This document shows positions 50,814-60,103 of a DNA stretch of 64,000 bases, piece by piece. The notes under the pieces were generated by a model. It searched no databases. It was given only the letters and a program-made list of their open reading frames with translations, and was not told the DNA's origin. The first letter of the stretch is position 1. Each line of letters starts with the position of its first letter. This stretch comes from Calidifontimicrobium sp035325925 (GTDB taxonomy: Bacteria > Pseudomonadota > Gammaproteobacteria > Burkholderiales > Burkholderiaceae_C): NCBI RefSeq assembly GCF_035325925.1, contig NZ_DAOKZA010000016.1, positions 10,660-74,659 of the forward strand, given 5' to 3'. The translations under genes and the position numbers were made by a program.

Positions 50814-51712
50814 GTCGGCACCACCGCCTCGAGCGACGCCGGCTCGATGCCCAGCGCGGCCAGGCCGGGCAGGGCGCCGGTGGCGACGCTGGGCACCTGC
50901 ATCGAGAGCAGGTTGTCGCGCGACATCAGCGGCTCGCCGGGCATCAGTTCCATCACCCGCGCCTGCAGCGCCGCCAGTGCCGGCGGCAGCGGGATCACCG
51001 CGCGCTCGCAGCCGGCATGGCGGCCGGCCAGCCGCACGAGGTCGGCCAGCGTCAGTTCGCGCGGGCCGGCGCATTCGTAGGTCTGTCCCGCGGTGCGCGG
51101 CTGCTCGAGGCAGCGCACGATCGCGCGCGCGACGTCGCGCACCCACACCGGCTGGAAACGCGCGTCGGCGCCGGCCAGCGGGACGACCGGGAACACCCGC
51201 TGCAGCGCGGCGAACAGGTTCAGCAGCCGGTCCTCGGCGCCGAAGATCACCGACGGGCGCAGCAGCGTCAGGTCGAGCCCGGCCTGCGCGAGCGCCGCCT
51301 CGCCGCCGGCCTTGGAGCGCAGGTACATCGACGGCGCGTCGGCGGCCACGCCGAGCGCGCTGACGTGCACGACCCGTTTTACGCCGGCGCGCCGGCAGGC
51401 TTCGCCGAGGCGGCGCGGCCACTCGACGTGCAGCTGCTCGAAGCGTCGCTGGTCGCCGTGCAGCACGGCGATCAGGTGCACCACCGCGTCGCGCCCGGCC
51501 AGCAGGCGGTCGAGCGCGCCGGCGTCGCCGACGACGTCGGCCTCGACGACCTCGACGGTGGGCAGCGACTGGATCGCGCGTGCGTGCGCGAGGCGGCGCG
51601 TCGCCACGGCGACGGTGGCGCCGCCGCCGCCGGCGCGTTGCACCAGCTCGGCGCAGGTGGCGCGTCCGACGAAGCCGGTGCCGCCGAGCAGCAGGACGTT
51701 GTTCATCGACAT
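50747..51712 (-). CDS. NDUFA9-like NAD(P)-binding protein
   Basis: A 321-residue atypical short-chain dehydrogenase of the complex I NDUFA9 family. The N-terminal Rossmann loop LLLGGTGFVGR and the SALGV and YLRSKAGGE segments fit the family; the usual YxxxK is present as Y-L-R-S-K. Bacterial members are not complex I subunits and may bind quinone-biosynthesis or other redox complexes; the role here is unknown. It starts 7 bases after the lytic transglycosylase stop; ATG 51706 is an alternative start. The 3' end overlaps a small convergent frame. Confidence 0.85.
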   Translation of the reverse strand: MSMNNVLLLGGTGFVGRATCAELVQRAGGGGATVAVATRRLAHARAIQSLPTVEVVEADVVGDAGALDRLLAGRDAVVHLIAVLHGDQRRFEQLHVEWPRRLGEACRRAGVKRVVHVSALGVAADAPSMYLRSKAGGEAALAQAGLDLTLLRPSVIFGAEDRLLNLFAALQRVFPVVPLAGADARFQPVWVRDVARAIVRCLEQPRTAGQTYECAGPRELTLADLVRLAGRHAGCERAVIPLPPALAALQARVMELMPGEPLMSRDNLLSMQVPSVATGALPGLAALGIEPASLEAVVPTYLGSGAGRARLTPLRARAHRG

Positions 51713-51719
51713 GGCGTGG

Positions 51720-53738
51720 TCAGGGTTCGAGGCCGCCGGACTCGGCCGCCGCCGCGCCGATGCGCGCACCCAGCAGCGCGCGCAGCGACGGTGGCCGGTC
51801 GGCGAGCCGCGCCGCATAGTACGCGGCGTTCGACAGCACCTTCTTGACGTAGTCGCGAGTTTCGCCGAACGGGATGCTCTCGGCCCAGATCGCGGTCTCG
51901 ACCTCGGGGCCGTCGCGCCAGCGCCGCGGCCGGCCCGGGCCGGCGTTGTAGGCGGCAGCGGCCAGCGCCGCCGAGCCGTCGAAGTCGTCGAGCACCTGGC
52001 GCAGGTAACCGGTGCCCAGCGTCAGGTTGGTCTCCAGATCGTCGAGCATGCGTGGCGTGAACGCCATCCCGAGCCGCCGTGCCACCGACCGTGCCGTGGC
52101 CGGCATCACCTGCATCAGGCCGGACGCTCCGGCGTGCGAGCGCGCGTCGGTGACGAAACGCGACTCCTGGCGGATCAGCCCGTAGACGTAGGCCGCGTCG
52201 ACGCCGCTGGCGTCCGCGCGTGCGAGCACCTGCTCGCGGTACGGCAGCGGAAACCGCTGCCCGACGTCGATCTCGCTGCGCGTGCGCTCGCTGGTGTGGA
52301 TGCAGCGGTCCCACACCTCGCGCTCGCAGGCCAGATCGGCGGCGGCGAGCAGCTCGCGGTCGTCCATGCCGAGCAGCGAGAAGTTCCACTCGCGCACGCC
52401 CTCGCTGCGCAACCCCAGCGCGAACGCGTGCAGCGCCCGCGCCAGCCCGGCATGCCGGCGCGCGGCCGCGCGTTCGTCGGCCGACGGCGGTCGCGGGCGC
52501 GGCGGCAGCGCCAGCGGCCGGTCGAGTTCCTCGGCGGCGAGCTTGCCGTAGAAGTGCATCTGCGTGGCGATGCCGGCCAGCGCCGCGCGCGCCGCAGCCC
52601 GTGCGGCAACGCCGGCGTCGCCGTCGGGGGCCAGCGCCAGTTCGGCGCGGGCGCGCCAGTAGACCCAGGCGGCATCGGCGCGCATCGTCTCGGGCATCGC
52701 GTCGATCGCGTCGCGCACCGTGGCCCACTGCGGGGTCGCCTCGCGCAACGCCGCGCGCACCTGCCAGGCGAGCGCGTCGTCCGAGCCCATGTCACCGCCG
52801 CGGCGCGCCAGTGCCTGGGCGCGCGCGTAGCGCTCGAGCGCCTGCGGCGCGCGTTCGATCGCGCTCCAGCGTGCGACCTGGCCCCAGGCCCAGGCGGCGG
52901 ACCCGGCGGGCAGCCGCGACGCCGGCCCCGCTTCCAGCGCCTGCGCCGCGCGGTCGGCGTCGATCGCCGCGAGCCGCGCGACGGCCAGTTCGTCGAGCCG
53001 GTCACCGCGGCGCGACGCAGGCACCCGCGCGAGCAACCGCTCGGGGCGGTCCCACCAGCCGGTCGGCAGCGCCGGCGCGGGGTCGAGCAGCGCCAGTGCC
53101 TGGCGCGCCGCGGCGGCGCGCGACTGCTCGACGGCCAGCCGCACCTTGCGCCACACGTCGTCGGCCGTGAACACGCCGTCGGCAAGCAGCGTGCGCGCCA
53201 GCAGCTGGCAGCCGTCGTCGGCGTCGCGCTGCGCCAGCCACGCGGCGCGCGCGCGGTCGCCGACGTCGACACCACGCGCGTGCGCGGCCGACAGCGCGTG
53301 GCAGTGGACCTCGCGGTCGTCGTTCATGCGAAAGCGCGGCAGTTCGCGCTCGAACCGTGCCCAGTCGCGGCGACGGCCGAGCTCGAGCAGCCAGTCGTTG
53401 CGCAGACGGTCCTCGACGTAGCTGCCGCTGCGGCGTGCGTAGAAGGCCTCGACCTCGCCGGCGCCGGTGTCGCGCAGCCGGCGGCTCAGCGCCCAGTAGT
53501 CGACCCAGGGGGCGAGGGGGTGCCCGGCCGCGTCGACACGCTCGTGCAGCGCTTCCAGGCGCGGGGCGTCGCCCCGGCGCCAGGCCTCGCGCGCCTCGAG
53601 CACCAGCGCGTCGGCGCCGTGGCCCTGCGCGCCGGCGCTGCCGGCAGCCAGCAGCGACGACACGAGCGCGGCGATCGACGCGCGGCGCCAGCGTGCGGGG
53701 CGAGGCGGTCGTGGCGTGGGCGGCGCAGGTTCGGCCAT
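51720..53738 (-). CDS. slt: Soluble lytic murein transglycosylase
   Basis: A 672-residue periplasmic enzyme that cuts the MurNAc-GlcNAc bond of peptidoglycan, leaving 1,6-anhydro ends. Signal peptide (to about residue 37), a long doughnut-like helical domain, a linker, then the C-terminal SLT domain with catalytic Glu in GLIRQESRF, SGLMQVMPATA and AYNAGPGRPRRW. Length is near E. coli Slt70 (645). The start at 53738 is chosen; the open frame beyond runs into the direct repeats. Confidence 0.93.
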   Translation of the reverse strand: MAEPAPPTPRPPRPARWRRASIAALVSSLLAAGSAGAQGHGADALVLEAREAWRRGDAPRLEALHERVDAAGHPLAPWVDYWALSRRLRDTGAGEVEAFYARRSGSYVEDRLRNDWLLELGRRRDWARFERELPRFRMNDDREVHCHALSAAHARGVDVGDRARAAWLAQRDADDGCQLLARTLLADGVFTADDVWRKVRLAVEQSRAAAARQALALLDPAPALPTGWWDRPERLLARVPASRRGDRLDELAVARLAAIDADRAAQALEAGPASRLPAGSAAWAWGQVARWSAIERAPQALERYARAQALARRGGDMGSDDALAWQVRAALREATPQWATVRDAIDAMPETMRADAAWVYWRARAELALAPDGDAGVAARAAARAALAGIATQMHFYGKLAAEELDRPLALPPRPRPPSADERAAARRHAGLARALHAFALGLRSEGVREWNFSLLGMDDRELLAAADLACEREVWDRCIHTSERTRSEIDVGQRFPLPYREQVLARADASGVDAAYVYGLIRQESRFVTDARSHAGASGLMQVMPATARSVARRLGMAFTPRMLDDLETNLTLGTGYLRQVLDDFDGSAALAAAAYNAGPGRPRRWRDGPEVETAIWAESIPFGETRDYVKKVLSNAAYYAARLADRPPSLRALLGARIGAAAAESGGLEP

Positions 53739-53804
53739 GCGGCCGATTGTGCGCAGTGCGCCGGGAACGCCGTCGTGGGAAAAGCCACGCCACAAGGTGC
53801 CTCG

Positions 53805-53925
53805 AGTCGTCGCCGGGCCGCCCCAAGACGAGTCGACCCCCTCGGGGGGTGGGCCGGGTGCAGGCCGGCCCCGGGGGCCCGCAGTCGTCGCCGGGCCGCC
53901 CCAAGACGAGTCGACCCCCTCGGGG
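53805..53925. repeat. Direct repeat of 43 bp, two exact copies
   Basis: Two identical 43-base copies at 53805-53847 and 53883-53925, 78 bases apart, fill most of the gap between slt and the LysR gene. Each ends in a GACCCCCTCGGGG palindrome, also found in partial form near 38035-38046. The 35-base spacer is GC-only palindromic sequence. Two copies are too few and too regular-free for CRISPR; it looks like a dispersed intergenic element that has duplicated. Confidence 0.85.
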
Positions 53926-53929
53926 AGAC

Positions 53930-54892
53930 TCACTGCGCCTCGCCGAGCGCCGCGCGCGAGCGTTGTGCCTGTGCCAGCAGCCACTGCTCGAAGTCACGCA
54001 GTTCGGGTCGGTCGGCGGCCGCGGCGCCGCGCGCCAGCCAGTACGCGTACGGCGACCCGGTGCGTGCGGCCGTCCCGAACGGCTCGACGAGGTCGCCGCG
54101 CTGCAGCGGCTCGTCGACCATCGCCAGGCGCGCCAACGCGACCCCCTGCCCGGCCAGCGCCGCTTGGATCTGCTGGTAGGTGTAGTCGAGCACCACCCAG
54201 CGCGCCGGTTCGAGCGTCGGCACGCCCTGACGCTGCAGCCAGTGGCGCCAGCTGACGAACTCGCCGCTGGCACGGCGATCCTCCTCCTCGAGCAGCGTGT
54301 GTCGTGCGAGATCGTCCGGCCGCTCGAGCGGCGGGGCGCGGCCGCGCCGCACCTGATCGGCGAGCGACGCGCCGACCACCGGGCCGAGCACCTCGCCGAA
54401 CAGCCGGCGCGCGCCGGCGGGGGCATCGTCGGGGTGGCAGTAGCGCAGCACGACGTCGAGTTCGGGGTCGTCGAGGTCGGCCAGCGCGTCGGTGGCCGAC
54501 ACGCGGATGTCGATGTCCGGGTGCTCCTGCTGGAACGACGGCAGCCGCGGCAGCAGCCACAGCGACGCGAACGACGCGAAGGTCGAGACGCTGACCCGGC
54601 GTCGCCCGCGCGCCACGCGGATCTGGCGCACCGTTGCGTCGAGCCGCTGCAGCATCGGTTCGAGCGCGCGCCGCAGTTGCTGCCCGGCCGGCGTCAGCTC
54701 GACGTGGCGCGTGCCGCGCTGGAACAGCGCCGCGCCGAGTTCGTCCTCGAGCGCGCGGATCTGCCGGCTGATCGCCGACTGCGTCAGGTGCAGTTCCTCG
54801 CCGGCGGCGCGAAAGCTCAGACGTCGCGCGACGGCGTCGAAGGCGCGCAGCGCACCGATGCCGAGCGGCCGTCGACGAGTCGTCGTATTCAT
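53930..54892 (-). CDS. LysR-family transcriptional regulator (GcvA-like)
   Basis: A 320-residue LysR-type regulator. The N-terminal winged helix-turn-helix covers residues 10-75 (ALRAFDAVARRLSFRAAGEEL, then SAISRQIRALEDELG), followed by a coiled linker and a periplasmic-binding-like effector domain. The sequence leans to the GcvA branch (FQRGTRHVELTPAG, ASLWLLPRLPSF). It is divergent from the DUF2917 gene with 97 bases between, the classical layout for control of the neighbour and itself; a co-inducer is unknown. Confidence 0.9.
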   Translation of the reverse strand: MNTTTRRRPLGIGALRAFDAVARRLSFRAAGEELHLTQSAISRQIRALEDELGAALFQRGTRHVELTPAGQQLRRALEPMLQRLDATVRQIRVARGRRRVSVSTFASFASLWLLPRLPSFQQEHPDIDIRVSATDALADLDDPELDVVLRYCHPDDAPAGARRLFGEVLGPVVGASLADQVRRGRAPPLERPDDLARHTLLEEEDRRASGEFVSWRHWLQRQGVPTLEPARWVVLDYTYQQIQAALAGQGVALARLAMVDEPLQRGDLVEPFGTAARTGSPYAYWLARGAAAADRPELRDFEQWLLAQAQRSRAALGEAQ

Positions 54893-54926
54893 GAGCTTGG
54901 AGCATCAATCACGAACCGAACCCTCA

Positions 54927-54956
54927 TTGGACGGATCGGGCAACGGCATCGATCAT
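54927..54956 (+). promoter_or_regulatory. Candidate promoter of the DUF2917 gene
   Basis: TTGGAC (54927-54932), an 18-base spacer and GATCAT (54951-54956) point toward the DUF2917 start, in the divergent gap where the LysR protein would bind. Only moderate agreement with sigma-70 consensus. Confidence 0.35.
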
Positions 54957-54989
54957 TCTCACTTACAGAGACCCGGTCGGAGGCCGAAG

Positions 54990-55349
54990 ATGAACCCCTC
55001 GATGATGCACGATTCGCAACAATCCGGCGACCGCCTGCTGCGCCAGCAGGTGCGCCGTCTGCGGCGCGCCGCGCGCGCGCGGCGGCTGGTGGTGCGCCAG
55101 GGGCTGCTGTGGGTCACGCCGACCGCCACCCTCGAGCGGCCGGCCACCGATCGATGGGTGGCCGCCGGCGACGCGCTGGACCTCGCGCCCGGCGTCGAGT
55201 GGCTGGTGCAGGCCTGGACCGACACCGACTTCGAACTGCTCGACCACCCCGCGACCGCGCCGGCGGGCCGCGCGTCGTGGGTGCATTGGCTGCACCGGCG
55301 CTGGCGTGCCCGCACCGGCGCCGGCGCGCCGGCGCCTTGCCCCGGCTGA
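54990..55349 (+). CDS. DUF2917 domain protein
   Basis: A 119-residue protein with a basic N-terminal part (RRLRRAARARRLVV) and a small beta-rich domain with GLLWVTPTATLERPATDRW and the AAGDALDLAPGVEWLVQAW motif of DUF2917. No signal peptide or membrane helix. Function unknown; members in Burkholderiales often lie divergent from a GcvA-like LysR regulator, as here. The start is preceded by GGAGG about 6 bases upstream. Confidence 0.8.
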   Translation: MNPSMMHDSQQSGDRLLRQQVRRLRRAARARRLVVRQGLLWVTPTATLERPATDRWVAAGDALDLAPGVEWLVQAWTDTDFELLDHPATAPAGRASWVHWLHRRWRARTGAGAPAPCPG

Positions 55350-55367
55350 CGCGGCCGCGCGCCCCGG

Positions 55368-55373
55368 CACAAT
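55368..55373 (+). promoter_or_regulatory. Candidate -10 box (CACAAT) for the cycloligase gene
   Basis: CACAAT ends 6 bases before the ATG at 55380, with CTGACG (55346-55351) 16 bases upstream as a possible -35. Like two other genes here, this spacing would yield a leaderless mRNA. Confidence 0.35.
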
Positions 55374-55379
55374 GCGGCG

Positions 55380-55979
55380 ATGTCCGACGCCGCGCCGCCC
55401 CCGTCGTTCCTGCCTTCGCGCGACAAGGCGCTGCTGCGCCGGCAGCTGCAGGCCGAGCGGCAGGCGCTCGTCGACCGCCATCGTCGCGCGATGCACCTGC
55501 AGGACGTGTTGCGCGTGTGGCTGGTGGGCCGGCGCGAGACGACGATCGGCGCGTACTGGCCGATCAAGGGCGAGTTCGACGCGCTGCCGGCGCTGTACCG
55601 CTGGAGCGAGGCCGACGCTCGGCGCCGCATCGGGCTGCCGGTGGTCGACCGCGACAGCCGCCAGCTGCGCTTCCACGTCTGGTACCCCGGCTGCCCGATG
55701 GAGGACGACGCCTACGGCATCCCGAAGCCGAAGGACACCGAGGCCTTCGAGCCGCAGCTGCTGCTGGTGCCCTGCGTCGGCTTCGGCCCGCACGGCGTGC
55801 GCCTGGGCTACGGCGGCGGCTTCTACGACCGCACGCTGGCGGCGCTGTCTCCGCGCCCGACCACGGTGGGCGTCGGCTACGCGCACGGCTTCATCCCCTG
55901 GCTGCGACCCGAGCCGCACGACGTGCCGCTCGACGCGATCCTCACCGAGGACGGCGTGGCCTGGCAGCGCGACGAGTGA
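55380..55979 (+). CDS. 5-formyltetrahydrofolate cyclo-ligase
   Basis: A 199-residue enzyme that turns 5-formyl-THF into 5,10-methenyl-THF with ATP, feeding one-carbon pools. KALLRRQLQAER near the start, the GAYWPIKGEFD segment, and the LGYGGGFYDRTL motif are characteristic. It is slightly longer than typical members. In E. coli the homologue is ygfA (fau). It ends 3 bases from the metF stop on the other strand, so the two folate genes converge. Confidence 0.93.
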   Translation: MSDAAPPPSFLPSRDKALLRRQLQAERQALVDRHRRAMHLQDVLRVWLVGRRETTIGAYWPIKGEFDALPALYRWSEADARRRIGLPVVDRDSRQLRFHVWYPGCPMEDDAYGIPKPKDTEAFEPQLLLVPCVGFGPHGVRLGYGGGFYDRTLAALSPRPTTVGVGYAHGFIPWLRPEPHDVPLDAILTEDGVAWQRDE

Positions 55980-55982
55980 CGC

Positions 55983-56834
55983 TCAGCCGCCGAGGCCGAC
56001 CCGGCGGCAGATCTCCAGCGTCGGTGCGGCCTGGTTCATCGTGTAGAAGTGCAGCCCCGGCACGCCGGCGCAGGCGAGCCGGTCGACGAGGGCGGTGACC
56101 ACGTCGAGGCCGAAGGCGCGGATCGACGCGACGTCGTCGCCGAAGCCCTGCAGCCGCAGGCGGATCCAGCGCGGGATCTCGGTGCCGCAGTTGTCGGCGA
56201 ACCGGATGATGCCGCTGGCGTTGGTGATCGGCATGATGCCCGGCACGATCGGGATCGTCACGCCCAGCGCGCGCACGTCGTCGACGAAGCGCCAGTAGGC
56301 GTCGGCGTTGAAGAACATCTGCGTGATCGCCGAGTCGGCGCCGGCGCGCACCTTGGTGGCGAAGGCCTGCAGGTCGTCGGCCGGCGTGCGCGCCTGCGGG
56401 TGCATCTCGGGGTAGGCGCCGACCTCGACGTGGAAGTGCGCACCGGTTTCGGCGCGGATGAACGCCACCAGGTCCGACGCGTGGCCGAACTCGCCGAGCG
56501 CCGGGGCGCCGTAGCCGCTGGGCAGGTCGCCGCGCAGCGCCACGATGCGGCGGATGCCGGCGGCGCGGAACTGTGCCAGCTGCGCGCGGATCGAGTCGCG
56601 GCTGGCGCCGATGCAGCTGAAGTGCGGCGCCGCGTCGACGCCTTCGGCGAGGATCGCCTGCACCGCCTGCAGCGTGCCGGCCTGCGTCGAGCCGCCGGCG
56701 CCGTAGGTCACCGAGCAGAACTCGGGCCGCAGCGCGTACAGCCGGCGCCGAGCGTCGGCGAGCCTGGCCTCGCCTTCGGGCGACTTCGGGGGAAAGAACT
56801 CCAGGCTCAGCGGGGGTCTGCGCGCGGTCGTCAC
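55983..56834 (-). CDS. metF: 5,10-methylenetetrahydrofolate reductase
   Basis: A 283-residue flavoprotein that makes 5-methyl-THF, the methyl donor for methionine synthase. SLEFFPPKSPEGE near the start with the conserved catalytic glutamate, VTYGAGGST, ALRGDLPSGYG, GAYPEMHP, ITQMFFNADAYWRFVDD and PGIMPI are all present. GTG start overlapping the tlyA stop by GTGA. Last gene of the ahcY-panE-tlyA-metF run, so probably under the SAH riboswitch of ahcY. Confidence 0.96.
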   Translation of the reverse strand: MTTARRPPLSLEFFPPKSPEGEARLADARRRLYALRPEFCSVTYGAGGSTQAGTLQAVQAILAEGVDAAPHFSCIGASRDSIRAQLAQFRAAGIRRIVALRGDLPSGYGAPALGEFGHASDLVAFIRAETGAHFHVEVGAYPEMHPQARTPADDLQAFATKVRAGADSAITQMFFNADAYWRFVDDVRALGVTIPIVPGIMPITNASGIIRFADNCGTEIPRWIRLRLQGFGDDVASIRAFGLDVVTALVDRLACAGVPGLHFYTMNQAAPTLEICRRVGLGG

Positions 56835-57604
56835 GGTCGGTCTCCAGCGCGTGCGGGGCGCGCCCACACGAAGAACTCGGTGTTGCCGTCGCCGCCGGGC
56901 AGCGCGCTGGCGAACCAGCGCCGCACGGCCAGCCCGGCGTCGGTGCACGCGGCTTCGATGCGCACGCGCACGCGGTCGTACAGCGCCGCGTCCCTGACCA
57001 GGCCACCGCGCGCGATGTCGCGCGGCTGCAGTTCGAACTGCGGCTTGACCAGCAGCAGCAGGTCGCCGTCGGCGGCCTGCAGCGGTGCGAGCGCCGCCAG
57101 CACCCGGGTCAGCGAGATGAACGACAGGTCGCCGGTGACGAGGCCGAAGCCGCCGGCGGGCCACTCGGCGCCGAGCGCGGCGGCGTCGAGCGCGCGTGCG
57201 TTCAGGCCCTCGAACACCGCCACGCGGGCGTCGGCGCGCAGCCGCGCGAGCAGCTGGCCGTGGCCGACGTCGACGCCGACCACGCGCGCCGCGCCGCGCG
57301 CGAGCAGCACGTCGGTGAACCCGCCGGTGCTCTGGCCGACGTCGAGGCAAGTGCGCCCGCGCACGTTGATGCCGGTGGCGTCCAGCGCGGCTTCGAGCTT
57401 GACCCCGCCGCGCGACGCCCAGCGCAGCTCGGCGTCGTCGACCACCTCGACGGTGCAGCCGGCGGGCAGTTCGTCGCCGGCCTTGCGCGGCACCGTCCAC
57501 CCCCGCGGGCCCAGCCAGCGCACCGCGCCGCGCGCGATCAGCCGCTGCGCCGCCGAACGGGTCGGCGCCAGGCCCTGCGCGACGAGCAGCTGGTCGGCGC
57601 GCAT
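56831..57604 (-). CDS. tlyA: TlyA-family rRNA 2'-O-methyltransferase
   Basis: A 257-residue protein: an N-terminal S4 RNA-binding domain (MRADQLLVAQGLAPTRSAA), then an FtsJ-like methyltransferase domain with LDVGQSTGGFTDVLLARGA as SAM loop and VTGDLSFISL. Mycobacterial TlyA methylates cytidines of 16S and 23S rRNA and also shows hemolysin activity. Being between ahcY and metF fits a SAM-using enzyme, but does not prove a link. The start at 57604 is 6 bases after the panE stop. Confidence 0.9.
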   Translation of the reverse strand: MRADQLLVAQGLAPTRSAAQRLIARGAVRWLGPRGWTVPRKAGDELPAGCTVEVVDDAELRWASRGGVKLEAALDATGINVRGRTCLDVGQSTGGFTDVLLARGAARVVGVDVGHGQLLARLRADARVAVFEGLNARALDAAALGAEWPAGGFGLVTGDLSFISLTRVLAALAPLQAADGDLLLLVKPQFELQPRDIARGGLVRDAALYDRVRVRIEAACTDAGLAVRRWFASALPGGDGNTEFFVWARPARAGDRP

Positions 57605-57610
57605 CTCGGC

Positions 57611-58369
57611 TCAGCCCCCCGCCTCGCCGGCCGGGCGACCGTTCGCGTACGGGCCGAGCGCCGCGGCGACGAAGCGGTTGGCCGGCGCGGCCAGCCCGGC
57701 GCGTTCGCTGCGCCGCACGACCGCGGCGGCGAGCCACGGCAGCTCGAGCGCCCGGCCGGCTTCGAGGTCGTGCAGCATCGATGCCTTCATGCCCGCCGGC
57801 AACGTGTCGACGAAGGCGAGCTGACGCTCGACGAAGTCGTCGCCCAGCGCGACGCCCTCGGCGCACGCCAGCGCGTGTGCCTCCGACATGACATCGCGCA
57901 GCAAGCGGCGCAGCGCCGGGTCGGCGCGCGTGGCGCCGATCGGCAGCCGGGTCAGCGCGGTCAGCCCGCTCAGGCCGACGAGGAACACGAACTTCTCCCA
58001 CACGACGCGGCGGATGTCGTCGCCGACGCGGCGCGCCAGCAGCTCGGCGACCTCGACGCCGTTCTGCAGCGGCAGCACGACCGTGCCGGGGCGCACCAGC
58101 GCCGGCAACGCGGCGGCCGCGGCCTCGGCGTCGGGCAGCTTGACCGCGAACAGCACCAGGTCGGCCGGCGGCAGCCCGGCCGCGTCGTCGGCGACGGCGA
58201 CCTCGCGCAGGTGCAGGTCGCCCAGCGCGCTGGTCACGCGCAGACCCTGCTCGCGCAGCGCCTGTGCGTGACGGCCGCGCGCCAGGAACGCCACCGGCTC
58301 GCCGGCCGCGGCGAGCCGGGCACCGAAGTAGCCGCCGATGCCGCCGGCGCCGACGATGACGATCTGCAT
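57611..58369 (-). CDS. Ketopantoate-reductase-like protein with internal deletion
   Basis: A 252-residue PanE/ApbA homologue; normal members are about 300-310 residues. The Rossmann loop IVGAGGIGGYFGARL and PLQNGVE motif are intact, but the sequence then jumps from ELLARRVG directly to DDIRRVVWEKFVFLVG. The normally intervening block of about 55 residues (GGVCYIAA, then a PGxIxHxG strand and an FGE segment) is missing, in frame. The C-terminal helical domain, including the lysine in WEKF, is complete. Activity is doubtful. It lies between ahcY and tlyA on the same strand. Confidence 0.8.
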   Translation of the reverse strand: MQIVIVGAGGIGGYFGARLAAAGEPVAFLARGRHAQALREQGLRVTSALGDLHLREVAVADDAAGLPPADLVLFAVKLPDAEAAAAALPALVRPGTVVLPLQNGVEVAELLARRVGDDIRRVVWEKFVFLVGLSGLTALTRLPIGATRADPALRRLLRDVMSEAHALACAEGVALGDDFVERQLAFVDTLPAGMKASMLHDLEAGRALELPWLAAAVVRRSERAGLAAPANRFVAAALGPYANGRPAGEAGG

Positions 58370-58393
58370 GGGGACCTCCGCGTCGCTCGACGC

Positions 58394-58411
58394 CGGCGGC
58401 CGTGGCCGCCG
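58394..58411. terminator. GC hairpin between ahcY and panE
   Basis: An 8-bp perfect stem (CGGCGGCC with GGCCGCCG) with a 2-base loop, just after the ahcY stop on the minus strand. It could reduce read-through into panE-tlyA-metF, or protect the ahcY 3' end. No T-run. Confidence 0.35.
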
Positions 58412-58416
58412 CGCCG

Positions 58417-59850
<1,434 letters not shown>

Positions 59851-59906
59851 CGGCGGGTCTCCGGGGTTCACGGGCTGGAAAACCACCGGGCCGCGCGCCT
59901 TGGCAG

Positions 59907-59939
59907 GCTCACCCACGCGCAGACTCGGTGCGGGTGAGC
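59907..59939 (-). promoter_or_regulatory. Alternative hairpin overlapping the SAH riboswitch P1 strand
   Basis: On the minus strand GCTCACCC (59939-59932) can pair perfectly with GGGTGAGC (59914-59907). The first arm includes the CGCTC bases that close the riboswitch P1 helix, so P1 and this hairpin exclude each other. This is a plausible expression platform; there is no T-run after it, so the switch may act on translation or through Rho. Confidence 0.6.
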
Positions 59940-60020
59940 GCCGTTGCGATGTCGGTCGTCCGACACTCCGAGCCTGGGGCCGGCGCCGCGGGTGCGGCCG
60001 GGCCTTGCAACGCTCCTCGG
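59932..60020 (-). promoter_or_regulatory. SAH riboswitch in the ahcY leader
   Basis: The minus-strand leader contains the three conserved blocks of the SAH riboswitch in order: CCGAGGAGCGTTGCAA (60020-60005), CAGGCTCGG (59976-59968) and GCAACGGCGCTCACCC (59947-59932). GAGCG/TTGC pairs with GCAA/CGCTC to form P1, and CCGAG can pair with CTCGG as the pseudoknot. The class binds SAH and turns ahcY on when SAH builds up. Distance to the ahcY start is about 80 bases. Confidence 0.93.
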
Positions 60021-60031
60021 AAACGGCGCGC

Positions 60032-60037
60032 AGTGTA
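60032..60037 (-). promoter_or_regulatory. Candidate -10 box (TACACT) of ahcY
   Basis: TACACT on the minus strand, about 12 bases before the first conserved riboswitch block, so the transcript would start just ahead of the aptamer. No good -35 box. Confidence 0.5.
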
Positions 60038-60103
60038 GCAGCGCGCCGGCGTGCGCGTCGGCCCCCGGCGCGATGGCCCGCGCCGCTGTGGGAGACTGCC
60101 GCG

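Noticed and set aside
53805..53925. Possible CRISPR array
   Set aside because: Only two copies, a 43-base unit with a palindromic G/C spacer, and no cas gene nearby.
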